Assembly (NCBI RefSeq): GCF_041320605.1
Contig: NZ_CP166679.1
Span: 1,116,001 to 1,180,000, forward strand
DNA: 64,000 bases
Reading direction: 5' to 3'
Source of the DNA: Arenibacter antarcticus
GTDB taxonomy: Bacteria; Bacteroidota; Bacteroidia; Flavobacteriales; Flavobacteriaceae
The notes below the pieces were generated by a model, which saw nothing but the letters and a program-made list of their open reading frames with translations, did not search any database and was not told the origin of the DNA. Positions 37,924-47,057 of this stretch are shown one piece after another. Positions within the stretch are counted from its first letter, which is position 1; every line of letters starts with the position of its first letter. The translations under genes were made by a program, and so were the position numbers.

Positions 37924-38415
37924 TTAATTAACCAAAATTTGGTCCAGCACCCATTGTGAATTATCACTTTTTTCATAAATCCACAACACTAGGGCAAGTC
38001 CGAGAAAGGCCAATCCGAAAGAAATAGCATAGTTAATGGAATAATTTGCTCCAACAATTAAGCAAGACTGGGATGTTTTATGCGGGTTATAATACACCTT
38101 CACCTGGGTACCTTCCTTTAATATTTCCAAGATTTTATTTTTCTCCTCGCTGTTGGTTCCCCAGGTACCCATGTAAGGAAAAAGATTGTCCCCTACTAGG
38201 GTTTGTTCCCCTCCTGGCGACTCGTAGTCATAGGCAAGGTCTACCGTATATTTTATCTTCTGATTTCCATCAGAGTCTTTAGATATCTTTTCCACAAGTT
38301 GAGCCTTGCTAATGGTTCCAATTGTTTTATGCCATCTTTTGGCCTTATGGTCCAGTATTTTTATGACTATTCCAAATATACTGAAGACCAATCCGATAAG
38401 GAAAGTAATTATCAT
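37924..38415 (-). CDS. DUF3592 membrane protein
   Basis: 163 residues. N-terminal membrane helix (IITFLIGLVFSIFGIVI), a central beta-domain of the DUF3592 type (GTISKAQLVEK, KIKYTVDLAYDYE, KVYYNPHKTSQSCLIVG) and a C-terminal helix. The start overlaps the upstream DUF3592 gene stop by 4 bases (ATGA), so it is the second gene of a two-gene unit. Function of the domain is unknown. Confidence 0.82.
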   Translation of the reverse strand: MIITFLIGLVFSIFGIVIKILDHKAKRWHKTIGTISKAQLVEKISKDSDGNQKIKYTVDLAYDYESPGGEQTLVGDNLFPYMGTWGTNSEEKNKILEILKEGTQVKVYYNPHKTSQSCLIVGANYSINYAISFGLAFLGLALVLWIYEKSDNSQWVLDQILVN

Positions 38416-38963
38416 GCTACAACAGTTATTCTATCAGTTAAGTAATTCGCCGAGTATCTCATATGTATAAATATCCAACACCCAAGTAAAAGAGGAAAGA
38501 TCAACATAGCAATTCCTTCACCCATATTTCTTAGGTCAACATCGTATTTAATAAGGGCAGATTGTGCTGGATTATTGGGGTTATAATAAACCATCACCTT
38601 CTTTTTATCTTCCAGTTTTGAGTAAAGCTTGCTGTGAAAGTAACTGTCATAGTGCTTTTCGCTATTGAGTCCTATAGATGCGTTGGTAAAAGTTTCCCCT
38701 TTATGGCTATAAGAATATTTAATGATGCATTTCATTAAGGGGAACACCATAGCCGTTTCTTCGGGCAGATTTGGATTAGGACGCTTATTCAGGACCACTT
38801 CCACAATATCTCCCTCAATTTGCTCCCATTGATACCGATCGTTATGAGTAAGGCTATTGTAGGTTTCATATAAATTATAACCACCCTGCCCAACGAAGAA
38901 TAACAATGTACCAAGGAGTACGGCAACAAATAGGTAGACTATAAAAGATGTTAGTAGGTTCAT
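38412..38963 (-). CDS. DUF3592 membrane protein
   Basis: 183 residues from ATG 38963 (MNLLTSFIVYLFVAVLLGTLLFF). The 56 codons upstream in the frame are not membrane- or family-like. Same layout as its neighbour: helix, DUF3592 beta-domain (GDIVEVVLNKRP, CIIKYSYSHKGETF, VMVYYNPNNPAQSALIKYDVD), helix. Probably an old tandem duplication. Confidence 0.82.
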   Translation of the reverse strand: MNLLTSFIVYLFVAVLLGTLLFFVGQGGYNLYETYNSLTHNDRYQWEQIEGDIVEVVLNKRPNPNLPEETAMVFPLMKCIIKYSYSHKGETFTNASIGLNSEKHYDSYFHSKLYSKLEDKKKVMVYYNPNNPAQSALIKYDVDLRNMGEGIAMLIFPLLLGCWIFIHMRYSANYLTDRITVVA

Positions 38964-39399
38964 GTTTATTGGTGTTACACGTTTATTAGGAACGGGAAAA
39001 GTGGGGAAAAGTTGTGTTATTATCACTACATGATAAAACTCCAATCCCTGTCTCATGGAAAAGAAGGTTGGTTTTCCATGGGAACCATTAGTAAAAAAAG
39101 TAGAAAGAGCGGGGTAATACTGAATAGCCATTTATAAGAAACAGTAACTAATAACACCATTGGAAAATAGGACTTAAAGCATTAAGATAGATCAAAGCTG
39201 CAGGTTGATTTCTTAATATTTCAGCTGATGCCATTTTAATTAGATACTTTCCGATATAGCCTTATCATTAGTTACAAAGGTGTCGATAAATTATAGGAAA
39301 ATCGACATATATTTGTATTGTGTCTATGTCATCGACATCGTTGTATATCCAAGAGGTATTAATGGCATGTGCAACGATTGCCTATTTTATGCAACGGTA
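38964..39399. other. intergenic region with inverted repeats
   Basis: 436 bases. Contains a 9-bp inverted repeat CATGGAAAA / TTTTCCATG (39054-39080) and, near 39281-39337, repeated TGTCGAT sites around a promoter box, listed separately. No gene seen. Confidence 0.4.
39281..39337 (+). promoter_or_regulatory. TGTCGAT sites around an exact -7 box
   Basis: TGTCGAT (39281-39287) faces ATCGACA (39301-39307), and a third ATCGACA lies at 39331-39337. An exact TATATTTG -7 box sits at 39308-39315, between the second and third sites. This looks like a repressed promoter pointing right, but no plus-strand gene follows; the next gene is the toxin on the opposite strand. Confidence 0.45.
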
Positions 39400-39702
39400 T
39401 TATATTCTTTTCTTTTTAGGGTTTTGTCGATTTGAGAACAATGAAATGATTTCAACATTTTCATTATTGACCCTATAATATAGATTGTTGAATTTTTCAA
39501 CAACAGCTTTTCGAATTCCTGATTTTTCTGTTGAAGAAGGGAATAATTCAGGAGTTTTAGAGATTAATTCAATGGTGTGGTCAAGTTTTGCGGAAAAATT
39601 TCTCAACTCTCGTTCGGTCCAGTTGGTTTCCAAATATTCGATAGTCTTTTTTAATTCGGATAAAGCGTGATCTGCCCAAACAATTTTAAAGCCACTTCTC
39701 AT
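39400..39702 (-). CDS. RelE/ParE-family toxin
   Basis: 100 residues. ParE/RelE toxin pattern: KIVWADHALSELKKTIEYLE, then the basic core SGIRKAVVEKFNNLYYRV and a short C-terminal strand (VEIISLFSNRQNPKK). It is the second gene of the pair; its start overlaps the antitoxin end by 17 bases. Target (ribosome-bound mRNA or gyrase) cannot be decided. Confidence 0.88.
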   Translation of the reverse strand: MRSGFKIVWADHALSELKKTIEYLETNWTERELRNFSAKLDHTIELISKTPELFPSSTEKSGIRKAVVEKFNNLYYRVNNENVEIISLFSNRQNPKKKRI

Positions 39703-39946
39703 AAACTTTCTTTACAGTTGAGTGAGAAGTTAGTTTTCCATCATCGGCATCTTGTATCCCTTTCTCAATTGATTCCTTTTCATGGGACTCAATCTCATTC
39801 CACCAGTCAGTTCTTTCTTTTTCCCTCAGCTTCATCAGCTCGTCAATCATGGACTTATCGTTCAGAGTTGAAAGCCACTGAATCAGTTCGATTTTCTTAT
39901 TTTGAAGATTTATATCCATAATCTCAAAGTTACTAATTTCAATCAT
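39686..39946 (-). CDS. antitoxin of the ParE/RelE pair
   Basis: 86 residues (77 if the ATG at 39919 is used). Helical and acidic, with LIQWLSTLNDKSMIDELMKL and a C-terminal GKLTSHSTVKKVYEKWL. Its position before the toxin and its charge make it the antitoxin. It belongs to an unnamed group common beside ParE toxins in Bacteroidota. No DNA-binding motif is obvious. Confidence 0.78.
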   Translation of the reverse strand: MIEISNFEIMDINLQNKKIELIQWLSTLNDKSMIDELMKLREKERTDWWNEIESHEKESIEKGIQDADDGKLTSHSTVKKVYEKWL

Positions 39947-40278
39947 TATTTCAATCTATCCGAAATGCTTTTTCCTGTTGCATAACGTACAGATATAGCA
40001 ATAATTTACTATCCATTTATTTTAAAATTACTAATCTAGGCAAAAAATTATATGAAATACTGTGGCCAAACAACTAAAATTATTTCATGTAAACAATCAA
40101 AAAGGAACCCTGAACAACAAGGGATAAAGATTTTTGATCATTTTAAGAACCAGTGAAGTCTTCGAGATTCACTAATAAAACTCCACCATTAAAAATCAAT
40201 CCCCATAGTGATGGGAAACAGGAGCCCTGTTCAGTCAACCTTTAAATATCATATGATATCAAAGAATAGTTGAGAAAC

Positions 40279-40319
40279 TATAAATCCGATCGTTTTATAA
40301 TAAAACGATCGGATTTATA
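40279..40319. repeat. 19-bp near-loopless inverted repeat
   Basis: TATAAATCCGATCGTTTTA / TAAAACGATCGGATTTATA with a TAA loop. It lies immediately downstream (tRNA direction) of the tandem repeat array and may terminate the tRNA-Arg transcript, though the T-tract after it is weak. Confidence 0.65.
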
Positions 40320-40328
40320 AGTTAAAAA

Positions 40329-40586
40329 GTGACCTCACCAAGAATTACTTCGGCTCCGCGCTGCACAGGCTTCGATTCAAAGCTGGCGCTTTTCGTGCTA
40401 CGCACGTTTGGTTAGTGACCTCACCAAGAATTACTTCGACTCCGCGCTGCACAGGCTTCGATTCAAAGCTGGCGCTTTTCGTGCTACGCACGTTTGGTTC
40501 GTGACCTCACCAAGAATTACTTCGACTCCGCGCTGCACAAGCTTCGATTCAAAGCTGGCGCTTTTCGTGCTACGCACGTTTGGTTA
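40329..40586 (-). repeat. three tandem 86-bp repeats carrying tRNA-Arg 3' ends
   Basis: Copies at 40329-40414, 40415-40500 and 40501-40586, with only a few substitutions between them. Each begins (plus strand) with the 17-bp block GTGACCTCACCAAGAAT, which is identical to the end of the adjacent tRNA-Arg gene (its 3'-most 16 bases plus one). Each unit also holds small inverted repeats (GTGC-TAC-GCAC, GCTT...AAGC). The periodicity is exact to the base and the tRNA gene is the next phase-matched unit. Confidence 0.92.
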
Positions 40587-40587
40587 G

Positions 40588-40659
40588 TGACCTCACCAAG
40601 AATCGAACTTGGATCTAAAGTTTAGGAAACTTCTATTCTATCCGTTGAACTATGAGGCC
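40588..40659 (-). tRNA. tRNA-Arg (CCU anticodon)
   Basis: 72 bases on the minus strand: acceptor GGCCTCA pairs with TGAGGTC, discriminator A; T-arm contains GTTCGATTC; the anticodon loop TTCCTAA gives CCU (Arg). CCA is not encoded. The three tandem repeats lie directly downstream. Confidence 0.93.
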
Positions 40660-40904
40660 ATTAGCAGATTCTTGTTAAAATCCGCGGCTGCAAAAGTAAA
40701 GTTTATTTGATAAAAAAACTCGATACTTTGAGGAATGTTTATTAAAAATTCGCCAAACCAATGATATCTAAGGCCAATTTACAGTTCGCGATTGGGATAA
40801 CATAGTTTTAACCCCATAAAGCCATCGTATTCTTAGCAAATTTCCTCAAATGCTAAAAAAGTAATATAATTGATGTAAAATGAACATATTTTTCATAAAT
40901 TGCT

Positions 40905-40922
40905 TGCTTAAACGTTTAAATT
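40905..40922. promoter_or_regulatory. putative LacI-type operator 1
   Basis: TGCTTAAACGTTTAAATT, palindromic around CG at 40913-40914, 28 bases before the kinase ATG. It resembles the operators at 52805 and 59350. Confidence 0.5.
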
Positions 40923-40949
40923 AAAGTCAACCTCTATACAAACCAGCTT

Positions 40950-42635
40950 ATGAAGAATCGGAAATACACCATCGGAATCGACTTTGGAACAGATTCTGTA
41001 AGGACCATAGTGGTAGATTCCAGTGATGGCCATATTGTTGGCAATGCCATAGCCCAATACGAAAGATGGGGCAAGGGGTTGTATTGCAATCCTTCAGACA
41101 ATCAATTTAGACAACACCCCCTAGATCATATTGAGAGCTTAAAACAGGCGATCAAAGAAGTAACCGCGACCTTATCAGATGAAATAGTAAACGGCATAGC
41201 AGCAATTTCAGTTGCCAGTACCGGCTCCACACCCGTTGCAGTCAATAAAGAAGGAGTGCCCTTGGCGCTACTCCCCAGTTTTGAAGAAAATCCAAATGCC
41301 ATGTTTATCTTATGGAAAGATCATACTGCCGTAGGGGAAGCTAAAGAGATTAACGAACAGGCGCATAACAGAAGTAGCATCGATTATACCAAATACAGTG
41401 GCGGAGAATATTCTTCAGAATGGTTTTGGGCCAAGATCCTACATACCCTGCGTATAGATACAGATGTGCGGGAAACGGCATATTCTTGGATGGAACATTG
41501 CGACTGGATTCCCGCACTACTCACTGGAAATACTAATCTTGAAACTCTAAAAAGGAGCAGATGTACAGCAGGACATAAAGCCATGTGGCATGCCGACTGG
41601 AATGGTCTACCGGCAGACGAATTTTGGACACAATTAGACCCTTTATTATCCGGTTTAAGGGACCGTCTTTATACAGACACTTATACTTCAGACCATATTG
41701 CTGGAACCATCTCAGCGGAATGGTCGCAACTGCTAGGCCTACCCCAGGACGTGGTGATTGGCGTAGGCTCTTTAGACGCCCATATAGGGGCTATTGGCGG
41801 GGCTATAGAACCCTATCATATGGTGAAAGTTATTGGAACCTCCACCTGTGATATGATTGTAGCCCCCAAGTCTGAAATTGGCAATAAAACAATTCACGGA
41901 ATATGTGGTCAGGTAGATGGATCTATCCTTCCCAATATGATAGGTCTTGAAGCTGGCCAATCTGCCTTTGGCGATCTATATGCCTGGTATAGAGATATTC
42001 TGATGTGGCCCGCAAATAAAATAATTGCCAATAGCCAATTGTTAGACGAAGCCACCAAAGCAGCATTACTACAGGAAATGGCAAAGGAGATGCTATCCCA
42101 ACTATCCTTGGCTGCAAGTAAAATAGAAATAGAAGAATCTGGAATAATTGCATTGGATTGGATGAACGGTAGAAGAACTCCAAATTCCAACCAAAATCTA
42201 AAAGGAGCCCTTCAGGGGTTAACATTAGGCACCACGGCTCCTAATATTTTTAGGGCACTAGTAGAGGCAACAGCCTTTGGATCGAAAAAAATAATTGAAC
42301 AATTCCAGAACGAAGGTGTTCGTATAGACGGTGTTATTGCTATTGGTGGCGTGGCACAAAAGTCAGAATTCGTGATGCAAATATTAGCGGATGTCTTAGA
42401 TTTTCCAATTAGGATTATAAAATCAGAACAAACCTGTGCCCTAGGTGCAGCTATGGTGGCAGCCGTAGTCGCCGGTATGCATTCAACTATAAAGGAGGCC
42501 CAAGATGCTATGGGAAGCGGATTTCAAAAGGAATACTACCCTATATCCCAGAATGTAGAAAAATATAAAAACCTGTATGCACAATACTCAACATTGGCAG
42601 ATTATATAGAAGCTCAAGAATTACAGGAAGCCTAA
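40950..42635 (+). CDS. FGGY-family carbohydrate kinase (ribulokinase-like)
   Basis: 561 residues. FGGY fold: ATP-site start YTIGIDFGTDSVRTIVVD, GEYSSEWFWAKILHTL and YSWMEHCDWIPALLTG (both typical of ribulokinase AraB), then GTSTCDMIVA and a C-terminal AIGGVAQKSEFVMQILADVL. By sequence it is AraB-like, but the next gene is L-fucose isomerase, so the likely substrate is L-fuculose or a related ketose. A LacI-type operator lies just upstream. First gene of the plus-strand catabolic unit. Confidence 0.9.
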   Translation: MKNRKYTIGIDFGTDSVRTIVVDSSDGHIVGNAIAQYERWGKGLYCNPSDNQFRQHPLDHIESLKQAIKEVTATLSDEIVNGIAAISVASTGSTPVAVNKEGVPLALLPSFEENPNAMFILWKDHTAVGEAKEINEQAHNRSSIDYTKYSGGEYSSEWFWAKILHTLRIDTDVRETAYSWMEHCDWIPALLTGNTNLETLKRSRCTAGHKAMWHADWNGLPADEFWTQLDPLLSGLRDRLYTDTYTSDHIAGTISAEWSQLLGLPQDVVIGVGSLDAHIGAIGGAIEPYHMVKVIGTSTCDMIVAPKSEIGNKTIHGICGQVDGSILPNMIGLEAGQSAFGDLYAWYRDILMWPANKIIANSQLLDEATKAALLQEMAKEMLSQLSLAASKIEIEESGIIALDWMNGRRTPNSNQNLKGALQGLTLGTTAPNIFRALVEATAFGSKKIIEQFQNEGVRIDGVIAIGGVAQKSEFVMQILADVLDFPIRIIKSEQTCALGAAMVAAVVAGMHSTIKEAQDAMGSGFQKEYYPISQNVEKYKNLYAQYSTLADYIEAQELQEA

Positions 42636-42700
42636 GGCGATAACCTGACCAGTGTTAAATCCATTAAAAAACACAAATTAGAAACCGAAAAAAATAAGTG

Positions 42701-44482
42701 ATGAAAAACAACCACAACCATTTAGGAGCTATACCAAAAGTAGGAATTAGACCCGTAATCGATGCCCGTTTAGGTGGTATTAGAGAGTCCTTGGAGCAGA
42801 CCACCATGGCCATGGCACAAAGGGTAGCCGACTTTCTTTCCGCTAACCTAAAGAACTATAATGGGACAAATGTAGAATGTGTTATTGCCGACACCACCAT
42901 TGGTCGGGTACCTGAAGCACAAAAATGTGAGGAAAAATTCCTTAGAGAGGGCGTTGGACTATCTATAACAGTCACCTCATGCTGGTGTTACGGAACGGAA
43001 ACCATAGATATGAATCCCACACGCCCAAAAGCCATATGGGGATTTAACGGCACAGAAAGACCAGGAGCCGTTTACTTAGCGGCGGCTTTGGCCGGACATG
43101 CCCAAAAAGGAGTCCCAGCTTTTAGCATCTATGGCAAGGAGGTACAGGATAGCGATGATGAAAACATTCCAGAAGATGTGCAAAAGTTGTTATTGAAATT
43201 CACTAAAGCCGGACTTGCAGTGGCCATGATGAACGGTAAATCGTACCTATCCATAGGTTCTGTTTCCATGGGGATTGCGGGTTCTATAATTAGTGAAGAC
43301 TTTTTTCAGAATTATTTGGGGATGCGAAACGAATATGTGGATATGAGCGAAGTAAACCGAAGGTTACAGCACAACATATTTGATCCGGAAGAATTTAAAA
43401 AAGCCTTAAAATGGACCAAAGAGCATTGTGAGGAAGGTAAAAATTACAATGCCAAAGACTTACAAAAATCAAGGGAACGCATGGATGAAGAATGGGAGAC
43501 CGTGGTTAAAATGACCTTGATTTCGCGAGATTTAATGATTGGCAATCCAAAATTGGCCGCGTTAGGCTTTGGAGAGGAAGCCTTAGGACACGGTGCCATT
43601 GCAGCAGGATTCCAAGGTCAAAGACAATGGAACGATTATATGCCCAATGGCGACTTTATGGAAGCCATCCTAAATTCTTCTTTTGATTGGAGCGGAATTC
43701 GTCCTCCTTATATGATGGCTACCGAAAATGACAGCCTTAATGGCATCTCCATGCTATTTGGTTATCTATTGACCAATCAGGCACAAATGTTTTCCGATGT
43801 AAGAACCTTTTGGAGTCCGACTTCCATAGAAAGAGTTACTGGTCATAAGCTACAGGGTAAAGCGGCCAATGGAATAATCCACTTAATTAATTCGGGTTCT
43901 TCAACACTAGACGGCACGGGACAACAGGAAAAAAATGGGAAACCAGCCATGAAGCCCTACTGGGAAATATCGGAACAAGAAGCTGAAAAATGCTTGGAAG
44001 CTACAGACTGGCCTCCGGCGATGTACGAATATTTTGGAGGAGGAGGATACTCTTCCCATTTTGTCACTAAAGGCGAAATGCCGGTAACCATGTGCAGGAT
44101 TAATGTGGTTAAAGGACTGGGGCCTGTTATGCAAATTGTAGAAGGATGGACGGTAGCACTTCCTGAAGAAGTACATAAAACATTGGATGAGAGGACCAAT
44201 CCTACCTGGCCTACTACTTGGTTCGCTCCTAAATTAAACAATGATCAAGCTTTTAAGGATGTTTATAGTGTTATGAACAATTGGGGGGCCAACCATGGAG
44301 CTTTCAGCTATGGCCATTTTGGTGATGAAATAATAACCCTTTGTTCCATGTTAAGGATCCCAGTAAATATGCATAATGTGGAACCCGAAAGAATATTTAG
44401 ACCCAAGGATTGGGCTTCTTTTGGAATGGATCAAGAAGCCGCAGATTATAGGGCATGTGAGAATTACGGACCGATCTATTAA
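42701..44482 (+). CDS. fucI: L-fucose isomerase
   Basis: 593 residues from ATG 42701 (GTG 42698 is an alternative). FucI motifs throughout: [21 protein letters not shown] at the start, [33 protein letters not shown] (catalytic Glu), SDVRTFWSP (metal Asp) and a C-terminal [10 protein letters not shown]. Converts L-fucose to L-fuculose (also D-arabinose to D-ribulose), Mn-dependent, cytosolic. 65 bases after the kinase stop, same transcript. Confidence 0.95.
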   Translation: MKNNHNHLGAIPKVGIRPVIDARLGGIRESLEQTTMAMAQRVADFLSANLKNYNGTNVECVIADTTIGRVPEAQKCEEKFLREGVGLSITVTSCWCYGTETIDMNPTRPKAIWGFNGTERPGAVYLAAALAGHAQKGVPAFSIYGKEVQDSDDENIPEDVQKLLLKFTKAGLAVAMMNGKSYLSIGSVSMGIAGSIISEDFFQNYLGMRNEYVDMSEVNRRLQHNIFDPEEFKKALKWTKEHCEEGKNYNAKDLQKSRERMDEEWETVVKMTLISRDLMIGNPKLAALGFGEEALGHGAIAAGFQGQRQWNDYMPNGDFMEAILNSSFDWSGIRPPYMMATENDSLNGISMLFGYLLTNQAQMFSDVRTFWSPTSIERVTGHKLQGKAANGIIHLINSGSSTLDGTGQQEKNGKPAMKPYWEISEQEAEKCLEATDWPPAMYEYFGGGGYSSHFVTKGEMPVTMCRINVVKGLGPVMQIVEGWTVALPEEVHKTLDERTNPTWPTTWFAPKLNNDQAFKDVYSVMNNWGANHGAFSYGHFGDEIITLCSMLRIPVNMHNVEPERIFRPKDWASFGMDQEAADYRACENYGPIY

Positions 44483-44564
44483 CAAGATACCCAATTAATA
44501 TGTCAGCTAGGACAACCTCATTTTATGAATTTAAAAATCGTGACCATACCATATTATTAAAAAC

Positions 44565-45746
44565 ATGAAGAAAATTAAATTCACCTTGGTCATAACACTT
44601 TTGTACATTTTCTGTACAACAAATTTCTATGGACAGCTACCACAGGAAAATGTTAAACATGTAAAAGTATATTACGAACCGGGCATGTTTGGTGGCTGGC
44701 CAGCAAACCATGGGGTATGGAATTGGGGCAATGAGATTTTAGTAGGTTTCTCAAAAGGTCACTACAAGGACTTAGGACCCGGCCGTCATAATTTTGACAA
44801 AGAAAAACCGGAGCTTCATGTGTTGGCCCGCAGTCTTGATGGCGGAGAGCATTGGGCTGTAGAGGACCCTGGAGCAGTAGATGGGGATCTCGTGGTTCCC
44901 GATAATGGAAGCTACCATGGGGTTATAAGAAAAGACGTACAAGCTCCTAAACCAGTTCCCGCTAATCGTATCAACTTTAAGAACCCCAATCTGGCATTTA
45001 CGGTGCGTATGACGGACCACCACGGTGCCGAATCGCGCATTTGGTATTCCTATGACAGGGGCCATGATTGGCAAGGCCCGTTTAACTTGCCTAATTTTAA
45101 TACGCCTGGGATTGGCGCACGGACCGACTATATTATTGATGGTGAAAATGAGTGTATGCTATTTCTTACCGCTGCCAAAGCCAACGGAAAAGAAGGTCGT
45201 GTACTATGTGTAAAAACAATGGATGGCGGTAAAAACTGGGACTTCGTTTCTTGGATCGGGCCCGAACCAGTGGGATTTTCCATCATGCCGGCTTCCGTGA
45301 GGTTATCCGACAAAGAAATATTGGTAACCACACGCAGAAGGGAAGAATCAGGCCGATTTATAGATGCCTTCCTGTCCAAAGACAATGGGTTAACCTGGAA
45401 CCCCTTGCCCAATCCAGTGGAAAGCTGTGGAGATGGCAATCCTCCTGCCATGGTAAAAATGAAAGATGGAAGAATATGTCTGATCTATGGTTACAGGGCC
45501 TTGGAGCAAGATATCAAAAACAACCGAGACAAAAGTGAAATCAGGGCAAAGATTAGTAAGGACAATGGACGGACATGGAGCAAGGATTATGTGCTTCGTA
45601 ATGACGGTTCCGGAAAAGATCTTGGCTATCCAAGAGTTGTGCAACGAGCGGACGGTAAAATAGTAGCCCTATATTATTATATGGATAAGGAAACTGGTCC
45701 GGAAAGATATATTGCTGCTACCATTTGGGATCCTCCAGCATATTAA
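44565..45746 (+). CDS. secreted Asp-box (sialidase-fold) protein
   Basis: 393 residues with a signal peptide (LVITLLYIFCTTNFYGQ). Six-bladed propeller indicated by Asp-box repeats S-x-D-x-G-x-x-W: SLDGGEHW, SYDRGHDW, TMDGGKNW, SKDNGLTW, SKDNGRTW. A conserved Arg in TRRREESGR may be part of an Arg triad. Fold fits sialidase-superfamily glycosidases but the substrate need not be sialic acid; neighbours point to a deoxy-sugar glycan. Confidence 0.85.
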   Translation: MKKIKFTLVITLLYIFCTTNFYGQLPQENVKHVKVYYEPGMFGGWPANHGVWNWGNEILVGFSKGHYKDLGPGRHNFDKEKPELHVLARSLDGGEHWAVEDPGAVDGDLVVPDNGSYHGVIRKDVQAPKPVPANRINFKNPNLAFTVRMTDHHGAESRIWYSYDRGHDWQGPFNLPNFNTPGIGARTDYIIDGENECMLFLTAAKANGKEGRVLCVKTMDGGKNWDFVSWIGPEPVGFSIMPASVRLSDKEILVTTRRREESGRFIDAFLSKDNGLTWNPLPNPVESCGDGNPPAMVKMKDGRICLIYGYRALEQDIKNNRDKSEIRAKISKDNGRTWSKDYVLRNDGSGKDLGYPRVVQRADGKIVALYYYMDKETGPERYIAATIWDPPAY

Positions 45747-45822
45747 GGAGCATTATTATAAAACGTATAACCTGATAAATTTTCATTCAATAATCACCAA
45801 ATAAGTAAAATAACAAACTATT

Positions 45823-46983
45823 ATGAAACGTATAATTTATTTCCTTCCAGTTTTGGTTCTAATGATTATCTCCTGTAAGAATAAAGTGGAGAAAAACAGC
45901 GTAACCGAAGAAACCAAAAGCAGCAATGACATTACAGGTAATTTCACTTTACCTCCATTATCCCAACCAGGGCAAGGTGCTTACCTTAGTGGGGAATTAA
46001 TCTACCCTTTAGACAACAAACCTACCCCGGAATGCCACGCCTCTACCATAGCGGAAACCCCAACTGGTCTTGTGAGTGCTTTTTTTGCAGGTACCCATGA
46101 GAAAAATCCCGATGTTGGTATTTGGGTATCAAGAATGGAGGATGGGAAATGGACATGGCCGGTAGAAGTAGTCAATGGAGTACAAAGTGACACCCTCCGC
46201 TATCCAACCTGGAACCCTGTTCTTTTTCAGCCTGCTGAAGGGCCTCTTATGTTGTTTTATAAGGTGGGGCCTGACCCTAGAACATGGTGGGGAATGGTAA
46301 TGACTTCTCCGGATGGTGGAAAAACTTGGTCCAAACCGGAAAAAATGGGCTCTGACGAAAAAATTGGTCACCTACTGGGGCCCATCAAAAACAAACCCAT
46401 CCAATTGGCCGACGGAACCATAATCTCACCCACTAGTGCCGAATATAAATTGGAAGATGGCGATGTAGATTGGATGGTGCACTTTGAAATAAGCAAAGAC
46501 AATGGAAAAACTTGGGAGGTTGTAGGCCCTATAAATGACGGAAAGGAATTTGATGCCATCCAACCTAGCATTCTCACCTATCCAAATGGTAAAATGCAGG
46601 TATTGTGTAGAACAAGACAAAATGTAATCTCCCAAAGCTGGTCCGATGACCAAGGCCAGACCTGGAGTAAAATGACCGCTACCGAACTTCCCAACCCAAA
46701 TTCTGGCACGGACGCTGTGACCTTAGAAGATGGAAGGCAGTTGTTAATATATAATCACACCACAAGAGAGGGAGAAGAACCTAAGGGTAGAAATATGATT
46801 AATCTGGCCATATCCGATGACGGCATTAGTTGGAAACCCGTAATGACCTTGGAAAATGTCCCAGCAGAATCAGGATATTCCTACCCGGCTATTATTCAGA
46901 CCGCCGATGGGTTGGTTCATATCACCTATACGTACGTAAGACAGTCCGTAAAACATGTGGTAATAGACCCAAAGCAATTGTAG
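45823..46983 (+). CDS. Asp-box (sialidase-fold) lipoprotein
   Basis: 386 residues with lipobox (FLPVLVLMIISCKNK). Asp-boxes SPDGGKTW, SKDNGKTW, SDDQGQTW. CHASTIAETPTGLVSAFFAGTHE is the first blade, typical of BNR proteins of the neuraminidase-like group; IWVSRMEDGKWTWP follows. Probably surface-exposed glycoside hydrolase or lyase; substrate unknown. 76 bases after its relative, probably same operon. Confidence 0.85.
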   Translation: MKRIIYFLPVLVLMIISCKNKVEKNSVTEETKSSNDITGNFTLPPLSQPGQGAYLSGELIYPLDNKPTPECHASTIAETPTGLVSAFFAGTHEKNPDVGIWVSRMEDGKWTWPVEVVNGVQSDTLRYPTWNPVLFQPAEGPLMLFYKVGPDPRTWWGMVMTSPDGGKTWSKPEKMGSDEKIGHLLGPIKNKPIQLADGTIISPTSAEYKLEDGDVDWMVHFEISKDNGKTWEVVGPINDGKEFDAIQPSILTYPNGKMQVLCRTRQNVISQSWSDDQGQTWSKMTATELPNPNSGTDAVTLEDGRQLLIYNHTTREGEEPKGRNMINLAISDDGISWKPVMTLENVPAESGYSYPAIIQTADGLVHITYTYVRQSVKHVVIDPKQL

Positions 46984-47057
46984 GCAGTAAAATAGTGATC
47001 GGTCAAATGAACAGAGCACTAAGAATTTATAGTGGACAAGGTTAAAATAACCAACAG

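Noticed and set aside
40246..40259. 14-bp palindrome ATATCATATGATAT as an operator
   Set aside because: AT-rich palindromes of this length are expected by chance and no gene start is close.
40329..40586. CRISPR array
   Set aside because: The 86-bp units abut without unique spacers and contain the tRNA end; no cas genes are present.
44565..46983. Sialic-acid catabolic operon
   Set aside because: No NanE/NanK and only a broken NAL-like gene; the downstream enzymes are fucose-type.
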